Shown here one piece after another: positions 1 through 7,386 of a DNA stretch of 16,923 nt (its first letter is position 1; each line of letters begins with the position of its first letter). The stretch is from Christensenellaceae bacterium (lineage in GTDB: Bacteria > Bacillota > Clostridia > Christensenellales > SZUA-584), in NCBI GenBank assembly GCA_012719815.1, contig JAAXZP010000330.1, forward strand, positions 1-16,923, given 5' to 3'. The position numbers and the translations under genes are program-made. A model generated the notes under the pieces. It was not told where the DNA came from. It ran no database searches and was given only the letters and a program-made list of their open reading frames with translations.

Positions 1-3000
1 GTCAAAGGCATACTGGGTCTTCAGGTGATGAGCCTGCAGCGTCTCGCCTTTCGCATACTGCAGGAGACCGGAGCGCCCGAATTTCTGACGCACGCGGAGC
101 GCGCGATGGCGTGCCATCTGGCGCTGGAAAAACTGGGGTATCCCTTCGGGAGCGAACACCTGCCGGATTTTGAGGTATGCCTGGCGGAACTCATCGCGCG
201 GCTCAAAAGCCACCGGCAGACGCCTGAGACTCTGCGCGAAGCGGCGCAGCGCCTCCGCGACGGGGCTCTTGCCGCCAAGCTGCTGGATACCGCGGCGGTG
301 CTGGAAATATACGACGAAATCTGCGGGAACCGCTGCGACAGTGCGGACATATACGCGCTTGCGGCCGAGCGGGCAGACCAGTCGGAACTGCTGCGCGGCG
401 CGGCGGTGTTCATCGATGGGCTGGACAGCGGCACGCCGGCGGCGCTGCACCTGCTGGCGCGGGTGGCGGCGCTCGCGGACGAAACGACGGCGGCTTTCCG
501 CAGCGACGACAGCGACCCCGAACTGTTCGCGCCGGAGGAAAAGCTGGCCCGACAGTTCATCGATGCAGTCAAAAACGCCGGGCAGAGCGTGACGGTGCTG
601 CACAGCCCCGGCCTGCCCGACCGGTACCGGCACGAGGCGCTGCGCTTTTTAGAGGCCAACCTATACCGCTATCCTTATACGCCATACGACGGCCCGATGG
701 ACGGGCTTTACCTCATCGAGGCGGAAACGGCGCAGCAGGAGGTGGAGAGCGTCGCCGCCGCGATACTCGCCGCGGTGTCGCAGCCGGGCTGGCGCTTTTC
801 CGACATCGCGGTGGTGGGCGGCAATCTCAAGGCGTCCCTGCCCCTCATCAAATCGGTGTTCGCGCAGTCCGGCATCCCCTTCTTCGTGGACGAGCGCCGC
901 ACGCTGACGGACAACGCCTTTTTCGACTTTCTGGACAGCGCGCTGGCCGCAGCCGCGGGTGACGCAGCGGCCATCCCACGCTATGCGTTCAGCGATTACG
1001 CTCCCATCAGCCAGGAGCAGCGCATAGCGCTCAAAACCTATACCGAAAAATACGCCCTGAAAGGCTGGCACTTCCAGTCGGTGTTCTGGCGCGGCGACGC
1101 GGAAGATGCGGAAGCGGCGCGCCGTCGGGTGATGCGGCCGCTGGACGCGCTGGCACAGGGCATCCGGCAGGGCGGCGCCGCGCAGCAGGCGGAGGCGGTG
1201 CGGCGTTTTCTCGTGGCCTGCGGCGCTCAGGAGAAGCTGGAAGCGCTGTGCGCGGATATCGACCGGCCGGAAACCCGGGGCGAGTCCATTTATTTCAGGC
1301 AGGTATACGACAGGACGCTGGACGTGCTCGCCAGCGTGGCGCGCGTGATGGGCAACGCGCCGCTCAGCCCCGAAGACCTGCGCGCGCTCATCCGCACGGG
1401 CTGCGAGGGCACCCGCATCGCAGTGATACCGCCCACCACCGACGAGGTCAAGCTGTTCGACATATCGGTGGCGCGGCTGCCCGGCGTGCGGGCGCTGTTC
1501 GCCATTGGCCTTATCGACGGGACGTGGCCCGCGCGGGACGACGGCCCCGGCATACTCTCAGGCGCGGAGCGCGAGATGCTGCTGGACGCCGGGCTGGACG
1601 TGGGCGTATACGACCTGGCAACGGAAAAGCTGAAAACCTACACCGCCCTGGCCAAGCCCAAAGAGCGGCTGGTACTGAGCTGGAATAAAGCGGCAGGCTC
1701 GCCCTCGGTGCTGGTCGACCGGCTGAAGCGGCTGTTCCCGGCGCTGGAGCAAGGCAGCGCGCCGCCCATGCTGCTCCCGCTTTCCGGCATGGAGCCCGTG
1801 CTGCTGGGCGGCATTGCAGACGCGCTGCGCGGGCGCAAGCCGTCCGAAGAGCTTCCCGCGCTGGTAGGCTGCCTTCTCGAGCAGCCGGGCTGGCGCGAGC
1901 GGGCGGAATCCATACTGCTGCGCGACAACGCGGCGGCGCCCGTCAGCACTGAGGACGCCCGGGCGCTGTACGGCGGCATCCGGTGCAGCGCCACGCGCAT
2001 CGAAAAATATTACCGGTGCCCGTACATGCATTTCCTGGACCACGGCGTGCAGCCGCAGGTTCCGCGGGACTACACCAACGACCGCATCGACATCGGCTCC
2101 TACCTGCACCTCGCGCTGGATCTGTTCGCCCGGGCGCTGATCGCGGACGGAGCAGCGATACAGGACCTGACGGTGGAGGAAACGGTTCGGCGCATGGAAG
2201 CGGCGGCGGAACAGGCGGCGGAACAGCACGACGACGGCAAGCTGAAGGAAGACGAGCGTTTCGCCGTGCAGTACGCGCTGCTGCGCCGGGACCTTATTGA
2301 CACGGCGCTGCGCATTCGGACGCATTTTCAGAATACGGGGGCGCGGCTTTTACTCAGCGAACAGGCGTTTTCCATAACGCTGCCCACGGCGTTCGGCGAC
2401 ATCAGTCTGACGGGCAAGATCGACCGCATCGACGCGGTGGACGGCTATTTCCGCGTGGTGGACTACAAATCGTCAAAAACCGAATTCAAACTGAACGATC
2501 TGGCGGCAGGCACGTCGCTGCAGCTGCCCGTCTACATCGAAGCGGCCCGGCAGATGCTTCAGGACGCCGGCTTAAAGCCCGCAGGCGGGTACTATATGAA
2601 GATCGGCGCCAGTTACGGCGAGGATGAGGACGAAGCGCTGAAAGACGGGCGGATGCGCGGCATCTCGCTGAAAGATTTGTCCGTGCTGAGCCGGTTCAGC
2701 GATACGCTGTCGGGAGGCGCCTTCGCGGCCATCGACCAGCGCCTCACCCCCAAGGGAAACCTTTACAGCAACACGAGGCTCCTCACTGAGGAGGAGCTTA
2801 ATGAGCTGCTGGGTTATGCGCAGCGCTTGATCTGTGAAGCGGCGGAGCGCATTTACAGCGGCGACAACAGCATCTGCCCCGTCAGCGGCGTATGCGGCTT
2901 TTGCGACTACAAGAGCGTGTGCCGCATGCACCCGCTCTACGCGGGCAACGCGCTGCGCACGCCGCCGCGTTTTGACAGAGAGCAGCTCAATGGCGGCGCG

Positions 3001-3021
3001 GATGAGGAGGCGGAAGAATGA
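1..3021 (+). CDS. addB: ATP-dependent helicase/nuclease subunit B (AddB), 5'-truncated by the window edge
   Basis: The frame is open from base 1, so the gene starts upstream; 1006 residues are visible against roughly 1150 for the family, and the N-terminal Walker A region is off-window. The first visible residues resemble the AddB segment just after that region. The C-terminal half carries a RecB-type nuclease: GKIDRID near 2410-2430 and VVDYKSS with Asp at 2461 and Lys at 2467. The 4Fe-4S cluster ligands expected for AddB are present: one Cys at 2017 (YYRCPY) and a C-x2-C-x5-C group at 2893, 2902 and 2920. AddB partners AddA to resect double-strand breaks and load RecA, the Firmicute counterpart of RecBCD. 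The stop overlaps the addA start by four bases (ATGA), so translation is probably coupled. The in-frame GTG at 25 is an internal codon, not the start. Identification is firm. Confidence 0.95.
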   Translation, partial: VKGILGLQVMSLQRLAFRILQETGAPEFLTHAERAMACHLALEKLGYPFGSEHLPDFEVCLAELIARLKSHRQTPETLREAAQRLRDGALAAKLLDTAAVLEIYDEICGNRCDSADIYALAAERADQSELLRGAAVFIDGLDSGTPAALHLLARVAALADETTAAFRSDDSDPELFAPEEKLARQFIDAVKNAGQSVTVLHSPGLPDRYRHEALRFLEANLYRYPYTPYDGPMDGLYLIEAETAQQEVESVAAAILAAVSQPGWRFSDIAVVGGNLKASLPLIKSVFAQSGIPFFVDERRTLTDNAFFDFLDSALAAAAGDAAAIPRYAFSDYAPISQEQRIALKTYTEKYALKGWHFQSVFWRGDAEDAEAARRRVMRPLDALAQGIRQGGAAQQAEAVRRFLVACGAQEKLEALCADIDRPETRGESIYFRQVYDRTLDVLASVARVMGNAPLSPEDLRALIRTGCEGTRIAVIPPTTDEVKLFDISVARLPGVRALFAIGLIDGTWPARDDGPGILSGAEREMLLDAGLDVGVYDLATEKLKTYTALAKPKERLVLSWNKAAGSPSVLVDRLKRLFPALEQGSAPPMLLPLSGMEPVLLGGIADALRGRKPSEELPALVGCLLEQPGWRERAESILLRDNAAAPVSTEDARALYGGIRCSATRIEKYYRCPYMHFLDHGVQPQVPRDYTNDRIDIGSYLHLALDLFARALIADGAAIQDLTVEETVRRMEAAAEQAAEQHDDGKLKEDERFAVQYALLRRDLIDTALRIRTHFQNTGARLLLSEQAFSITLPTAFGDISLTGKIDRIDAVDGYFRVVDYKSSKTEFKLNDLAAGTSLQLPVYIEAARQMLQDAGLKPAGGYYMKIGASYGEDEDEALKDGRMRGISLKDLSVLSRFSDTLSGGAFAAIDQRLTPKGNLYSNTRLLTEEELNELLGYAQRLICEAAERIYSGDNSICPVSGVCGFCDYKSVCRMHPLYAGNALRTPPRFDREQLNGGADEEAEE

Positions 3022-6000
3022 GCGAGAAGGAATGGAACGATCAGCAGCTCTGCGCGATCAACATGCGGGGGCACAGCGTGGTGGTATCCGCGGCGGCGGG
3101 CAGCGGCAAAACCAGCGTGCTGGCCGAGCGCGTGCTGCGGCTTATCGAAGAAGGCGAGGACCTTTCCCGCATGCTCGTGGTCACGTTCACCAACCTGGCG
3201 GCAGGCGAAATGCGCAGCCGCATCCATCAGCGGTTGCAGGAAGCCGGCAAAAAGGACGCCCGGCTGGCGGCGCAGGCGGAGAAATGCGCGTTTGCGGACA
3301 TCTCCACGCTGCATTCGTTCTGCGGCCGGCTGATCCGCGACAACTTCGCCCAGGCGGGGGTATCCCCCACGTTCGCCATCGCGGACGAAGCGGAGGTCGC
3401 CAAGCTGCAGCAAACCGCGCTGGACGAGGTTATCGAGGAGGCGCTGGCGGACAGCGCCCGTCGGCATATTGTGCTGAAATACGCGGACCGCGGCGACACG
3501 GAGCAAGTCAAAACCATCGTCATGAAGATCTACAGCCGCGCCATCAGCCTGAAAGACCCGGCAGGCTGGCTGGCGCAATGCCGCGCGCATTTCGATGACG
3601 GGGCGTTCGTGGATGCGCTGTTTGAAGAATACAAAAGTATGGCCACGCAGGCGGCGCGGCAGGCGGCGGTGTATATCAGCCTGCGCACCGATCTGTGGCG
3701 CGGGCACGGTTTTGAGGCGGAAGCCCGGCGCAGCGAGGCGGAGCTCCACGCGACGATGCACACCGTTCAAACGATGACGAGCCGTGCAGCTTATCTGCCT
3801 AAAGTTTCAGTTATCCAGTCAAACGTCAGGGGCGCGCCCAACAAAGGCAGCCATAAGCACACGACCAGCGCCAACAAATGCTTCGAAGACCTGCGCTACT
3901 GGGAGGGCGATTTTGCCGCCAAAGGCACAGAAGAGCTCCGCCAGACGGCAGAGGATGGGCTCCTGTTTATCGACCTGACGGAAGCTTTCATGCACCGCTA
4001 CGCCAGGCTGAAACGGGCCAAAAACCTGCTGGACCACGACGACACCATGCACTTTGCCATCAAGGTGCTGGCCTGCCCCGAAATCGCGGCGCGCTATCAG
4101 GAAAAATACACGCACGTGTTCGTGGACGAATACCAGGATATCAACGAAGCGCAGCATACCATCATCTCGGCGCTGTGCCGGGGCAACAACGATTTTCTCG
4201 TGGGCGACGTCAAGCAGTGCATCTACATGTTCCGCGAATCCAACCCGGAGCTGCTGCTGCGCCGCTGCCGCGAGCTCTCCGGCTCCGGCCTTATCGAGAT
4301 GAACACCAACTACCGCAGCGTCCCGCCCGTCATCGATTTCATCAACGACGTGATGGAAAACATGATGACGGAGCAGGCGGGCGGCGTGCGCTATACCGGC
4401 GGGCAGCGGCTGGCCGCGGGCCTGTCGCGGGAGAAGTCAGATAGCGGCAGGTGTGTGGACATCGTGCTGGCCGGTCGCGAAAGCGAAGACGGCGAAGATA
4501 CGCTGGACAGCATCGAAGCGGAAGCCGCCCAGCTGGCCAGCCTGATTCACGGGCTGGCAGAGGAAGGGTTCGCCTGGAGCGACATCGCGGTGATTCGGCC
4601 CGAGCTCACAACCTCAGGACCGCTGCTGGCGCAGGCGCTGCGCGACCGGTGCATACCGGTGGTGGGCGCCTCGGCAGGCGATACGGAGTTCTCCGAGCTT
4701 GCGGTGTTCGTCAACCTGCTGCGCGTGATCGACAACCCGACGGACGTGCCGCTGCTCAGCGTGCTGCGGTATCCGCATTATGGGCTTGACGAACGGGATT
4801 TCGCGCGCATCCGCATCGCGGCGGGGGAGAACGTCCCATTCGTGCAGGCAGCCCTGGCCTACAACCGGGACGACGAAACGGGCCGCCGTCTCAGACGCTT
4901 CTGGGAGCAGATCGCGCGGCTACGCCGCATGGCAGCCTGCATGAAGCTGCCCGATTTTCTGATGCGCGTCCGGCAGGAAGCGCAGTTCCGGGAATACGCG
5001 CTCACGTCGCCGGGCGGCACTGCCGACGAAGCCATCGCCGCGTTCATCCAAAGCGTCGCGGCGGCAAACCCGCGCAGCCTTGCGGACGTGCTGGACATGG
5101 CGGAGCGGATGCAGCCGGAACGCGAGCAGCCGGATCCCAAAACGGCGGACGGCGTTTATCTCACCAGCATCCACAGCTCCAAGGGGCTGGAATTCCCCGC
5201 CGTCATACTGTGCGGCCTGCACAAGCCGATCAACCAAAAGGACGCCAGCGGTCAGGTACTGGTGGGCCGGGAGCTGGGCATCGCCCTGAAAATAAAGGAT
5301 GTGTCAAATCATATCATCAGACCCACGCTGCACAGCCTGGCGGTCACGCGCAGCATCAGGCACGAAAAAATCTCCGAGATGATACGGCTGCTGTACGTGG
5401 GCATGACGCGCGCCAAAAAGCGGCTGATACTGTTGGGCGCAGGCAGCAAGCTGACAAAAAAATGGCTGGAAGACAAGGCGGAAGGCTGGCAGATGGACGC
5501 CCACACCTATTTCGACTTGCTGATGCCGGCGATACGCATGAGCGGCCGTAATCTGGAGGAAGAAGTGCGCATACTGCCGCCCGCAAATAACGGCGCAGCG
5601 CCGGAAAGCAGCGCGCAGCGGCTGAAAGAGCTGCTGGACGCGGCGCAGGCCTGCCAGCCTGCGGCGGTATTCCAGCGCTACGCGAGAAGCGGCGATCTCG
5701 GCGTGCCCTCCAAGGTGAGCGTGTCGGCGCTCAAGCGCCAGCAGGAGCAGCCGGCGGCGCTCAGCCCGCAGCGCCCCCCGGCCGAGGACGACGGCATCAC
5801 GGCGGCGGAGCGCGGCACGCTGATGCACCGCGTGCTGGAAATCATCGGCCTTGGCCAGAAAACCGAAGACGAGGTCGCGGCGGAAGTGCAGGACCTGGCA
5901 GCCTCGCGCCGCATCGACGCCGAACTGGCCCGGCATGTGGACGCGGCGGCCATCGCCCGGTTCCTGCGCAGCGACCTTGCCGCAAGGGCCCGGGCGGCGC

Positions 6001-6302
6001 AAAAATGCCTGTTCGAGCAGCCTTTCTGCCTGAACATGAGCGCGCGGGAGCTTGCGCTCGCGGATTCCGACGAAGCGGTCATCGTGCAGGGCGTTATCGA
6101 CATGTGCTTTATCGAGAACGGCAGGTGGGTGGTCGTGGACTACAAGACGGACCGCGTGGACTTAGGCGCAGCAGCGGAAGCGGCGCAAAAATACGCCGTG
6201 CAGCTCGGCCTCTACAGTCGGGCGCTTGAGGACATCACGGGGCTGCCCGTTGCGGAAAAATGGATATACTACCTGTCAGCCGGAGCGGCGGTCAGGCTGT
6301 AA
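3018..6302 (+). CDS. addA: ATP-dependent helicase/nuclease subunit A (AddA)
   Basis: A 1094-residue UvrD/Rep-type (SF1A) helicase with a C-terminal RecB-type nuclease, slightly shorter than the roughly 1200-1250 usual for AddA. Walker A is AAAGSGKT at residues 25-32. Motif II is FVDEYQD with D370 and E371, followed by VGDVKQCIYMFR (about 395-406). SSKGLEF begins at residue 720 and LLYVGMTRAKKRL lies near 793-805. The nuclease shows GVIDMCF (D1028) and VVVDYKTD (D1041, K1043), then QLGLYSRAL. The ATG at 3018 overlaps the addB stop and has a strong SD, GAGGAGG at 3004-3010. AddA supplies the 3'-5' helicase motor and one of the two nuclease sites of AddAB. Residues about 255-290 (3783-3890) look unlike the conserved core and have a softer base composition. 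Identification is firm. Confidence 0.97.
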   Translation: MSEKEWNDQQLCAINMRGHSVVVSAAAGSGKTSVLAERVLRLIEEGEDLSRMLVVTFTNLAAGEMRSRIHQRLQEAGKKDARLAAQAEKCAFADISTLHSFCGRLIRDNFAQAGVSPTFAIADEAEVAKLQQTALDEVIEEALADSARRHIVLKYADRGDTEQVKTIVMKIYSRAISLKDPAGWLAQCRAHFDDGAFVDALFEEYKSMATQAARQAAVYISLRTDLWRGHGFEAEARRSEAELHATMHTVQTMTSRAAYLPKVSVIQSNVRGAPNKGSHKHTTSANKCFEDLRYWEGDFAAKGTEELRQTAEDGLLFIDLTEAFMHRYARLKRAKNLLDHDDTMHFAIKVLACPEIAARYQEKYTHVFVDEYQDINEAQHTIISALCRGNNDFLVGDVKQCIYMFRESNPELLLRRCRELSGSGLIEMNTNYRSVPPVIDFINDVMENMMTEQAGGVRYTGGQRLAAGLSREKSDSGRCVDIVLAGRESEDGEDTLDSIEAEAAQLASLIHGLAEEGFAWSDIAVIRPELTTSGPLLAQALRDRCIPVVGASAGDTEFSELAVFVNLLRVIDNPTDVPLLSVLRYPHYGLDERDFARIRIAAGENVPFVQAALAYNRDDETGRRLRRFWEQIARLRRMAACMKLPDFLMRVRQEAQFREYALTSPGGTADEAIAAFIQSVAAANPRSLADVLDMAERMQPEREQPDPKTADGVYLTSIHSSKGLEFPAVILCGLHKPINQKDASGQVLVGRELGIALKIKDVSNHIIRPTLHSLAVTRSIRHEKISEMIRLLYVGMTRAKKRLILLGAGSKLTKKWLEDKAEGWQMDAHTYFDLLMPAIRMSGRNLEEEVRILPPANNGAAPESSAQRLKELLDAAQACQPAAVFQRYARSGDLGVPSKVSVSALKRQQEQPAALSPQRPPAEDDGITAAERGTLMHRVLEIIGLGQKTEDEVAAEVQDLAASRRIDAELARHVDAAAIARFLRSDLAARARAAQKCLFEQPFCLNMSARELALADSDEAVIVQGVIDMCFIENGRWVVVDYKTDRVDLGAAAEAAQKYAVQLGLYSRALEDITGLPVAEKWIYYLSAGAAVRL

Positions 6303-6323
6303 CGCCCCGTCGAATGTGCGGCT

Positions 6324-6351
6324 TTGACGGGCAGGCGACTTGTGATAGAAT
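6324..6351 (+). promoter_or_regulatory. sigma-A promoter for the YbjQ-family gene
   Basis: TTGACG at 6324-6329, a 16-base spacer, and TAGAAT at 6346-6351 with a TG at 6343-6344 that makes it an extended -10. The expected transcript start is near 6358, giving a short leader before the ATG at 6385. It sits just after the addA stop, so the gene can be expressed apart from addBA. The boxes are seen; activity is inferred. Confidence 0.7.
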
Positions 6352-6384
6352 AATCGCGATACTATTTTCAGGGAGGGCGACGAG

Positions 6385-6693
6385 ATGATCATCATGACGA
6401 TTGAGAACCCGGGCAAGCCGTTTGAAGTTCTGGGCCTGGTGCGCGGCGCTATGGTGCAGAGCAAACATATCGGCAAGGACATGGTGGCCGGCTTCAAGAC
6501 AATTGTGGGCGGCGAGCTCAAAGGCTATACCGAAATGATGGAGGAATCCCGCGAAGTCGCAACGCAGCGCATGGTTGATCAGGCCAAGCTGCTGGGCGCG
6601 GACGCCGTGGTCGGCGTGCGCTATGCGTCCTGCTCCATCATGCAGGGAGCGGCCGAGGTCACAGCCTACGGCACGGCAATCAAATATAAATAA
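6385..6693 (+). CDS. YbjQ/UPF0145-family protein
   Basis: A 102-residue protein that spans the whole YbjQ fold: it opens with a short beta segment, continues with VLGLVRG, a central helix (GGELKGYTEMMEESREVA), then LGADAVVGVRY and a closing TAYGTAIKY strand. The family forms small ring oligomers and is often labelled a heavy-metal-binding domain, but its molecular role is not settled, so I give no function. The start at 6385 is chosen because GGGAGG at 6371-6376 sits eight bases upstream; the second in-frame ATG at 6394 would be too far away. No signal peptide or membrane segment. It has its own promoter and terminator and is probably a single-gene unit, convergent with cheY. The family call is confident. 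Confidence 0.9.
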   Translation: MIIMTIENPGKPFEVLGLVRGAMVQSKHIGKDMVAGFKTIVGGELKGYTEMMEESREVATQRMVDQAKLLGADAVVGVRYASCSIMQGAAEVTAYGTAIKYK

Positions 6694-6749
6694 ATAGCGA
6701 TCCGCGCCGCCTGAAAGCAGGCGCTGACCGCACCGGACATCAAACGCCG

Positions 6750-6791
6750 GCCCGCCTTGTTGACTTAAGGAACAGGCGGGCTGATTTTATT
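6750..6791 (+). terminator. Rho-independent terminator after the YbjQ-family gene
   Basis: GCCCGCCTTGTT at 6750-6761 pairs with AACAGGCGGGC at 6771-6781 (one extra T in the left arm) around a nine-base loop, followed by TGATTTTATT. The T-run lies on the plus-strand side; on the minus strand the bases after the hairpin (CGGCGTTTG) are a poor U-tract, so it serves the YbjQ gene better than cheY. Confidence 0.75.
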
Positions 6792-6806
6792 GCCAGTTAA
6801 AATCAG
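6781..6806. repeat. AT-rich perfect inverted repeat overlapping the cheY stop
   Basis: CTGATTTTA at 6781-6789 and TAAAATCAG at 6798-6806 are exact reverse complements around eight bases. The left arm is also the U-tract of the terminator just before it, and the right arm covers the cheY stop codon (6803-6805). It may help stop transcription coming from cheY or protect its mRNA end. The repeat is seen; its role is inferred. Confidence 0.6.
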
Positions 6807-7159
6807 GGCAGGTTGGACAGCGCGGAAATCAGCACATCCTCCTTGAAAGGCTTGACGATAAAGCCCCTGGCGCCGGCAATCACCGCCTCGCGCACCATGC
6901 TCTCCTGCCCCATCGCCGAAACCATCACCACCTGGGCCGATGGCTGCAGGGCCAGTATCGCCTTTAAGCTCTCCAGCCCGTTCATCTCGGGCATTGTAAT
7001 ATCCATCGTTACGATATCGGGCGCCAGCTCCTGGAACTTCTGCACCGCGACCTTGCCGTTTTCCGCTTCGCCTACCACTTCATAGCCATGTTTGGTCAGC
7101 ATGTTTTTAATGGAAACCCGCATAAATGCCGCGTCATCCACAATCAGGACCCTTTTCAT
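6803..7159 (-). CDS. cheY: Single-domain chemotaxis response regulator CheY
   Basis: A 118-residue receiver domain with nothing attached. The acidic pair is D8/D9, the phospho-acceptor D53 (VTMDITMPEMNG), the conserved Ser/Thr position S81 (VMVSAMG) and Lys K103 (VKPF). The MKRVLIVDDAAFMR opening and the MPEMNG loop are typical of Gram-positive CheY. Phosphorylated by CheA, CheY binds the flagellar switch to set motor direction. I start it at 7159 because GGGAGGTAAG lies directly upstream (7170-7161); a longer in-frame reading up to 7285 has no SD and no homology-like sequence. It stands alone, divergent from the fliK-fliD operon and away from any visible cheA/cheW, which fits joint control with late flagellar genes. 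Another small receiver protein cannot be excluded, but the motility neighbours favour CheY. Confidence 0.9.
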   Translation of the reverse strand: MKRVLIVDDAAFMRVSIKNMLTKHGYEVVGEAENGKVAVQKFQELAPDIVTMDITMPEMNGLESLKAILALQPSAQVVMVSAMGQESMVREAVIAGARGFIVKPFKEDVLISALSNLP

Positions 7160-7243
7160 TCTTACCTCCCAAAATGGTGATTCTATCTTTGGCGGCAGCC
7201 ATTTCGGAATAAAGCGCATACCAAAACGGCCCTGCCGGTCATT

Positions 7244-7261
7244 ATGCAGAAACTGCTGCAT
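7244..7261. repeat. Inverted repeat in the cheY leader
   Basis: ATGCAG at 7244-7249 and CTGCAT at 7256-7261 are exact reverse complements around six bases; an alternative pairing GCAG-AAA-CTGC shares the same bases. If the cheY transcript starts at the promoter proposed just upstream, this lies at the start of its leader. It could be an RNA hairpin or a protein site; nothing distinguishes these. Confidence 0.4.
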
Positions 7262-7264
7262 TTT

Positions 7265-7292
7265 ATATCGTATTTTTTTCCGCATCTATTAA
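7265..7292 (-). promoter_or_regulatory. Candidate sigma-D (sigma-28) type promoter for cheY
   Basis: Read on the minus strand: TTAA (7292-7289), 16 bases, then TACGATAT (7272-7265). This compares with the motility-sigma consensus TAAA-N14-16-GCCGATAT: the last six bases of the -10 match and the -35 is imperfect. The implied leader is about 100 bases. No convincing sigma-A alternative is nearer the gene; TAGAAT near 7180 lacks a good -35. Confidence 0.35.
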
Positions 7293-7314
7293 CCTTTTCC
7301 AAAAAATCCGATAG
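7289..7314 (+). promoter_or_regulatory. Candidate sigma-D (sigma-28) type promoter for the fliK-yaaR operon
   Basis: TTAA at 7289-7292, 14 bases, then TCCGATAG at 7307-7314 (six of eight bases of GCCGATAT). The start would be near 7321, about 65 bases before the fliK ATG at 7387. A weaker sigma-A reading (TTAACC, 17 bases, TAGATA) overlaps it. The downstream genes are late flagellar genes, which is the class this sigma factor controls. Confidence 0.4.
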
Positions 7315-7386
7315 ATAAGATGAATGAATTTTTGCGGCCGCAGCCTGCTTATACAGAAGGCCGCAGCCCCAGGGCCGGGAGAAGCG

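Noticed and set aside
6303..6332. Possible terminator right after addA
   Set aside because: A hairpin can be drawn (GCCCCGTC with GACGGGC, one bulge, 14-base loop) but no T-run follows, and the right arm is the -35 region of the next promoter.
7160..7285. An upstream extension of cheY to 7285
   Set aside because: The strong SD GGGAGGTAAG directly precedes the ATG at 7159, and the extra residues do not resemble a receiver domain.
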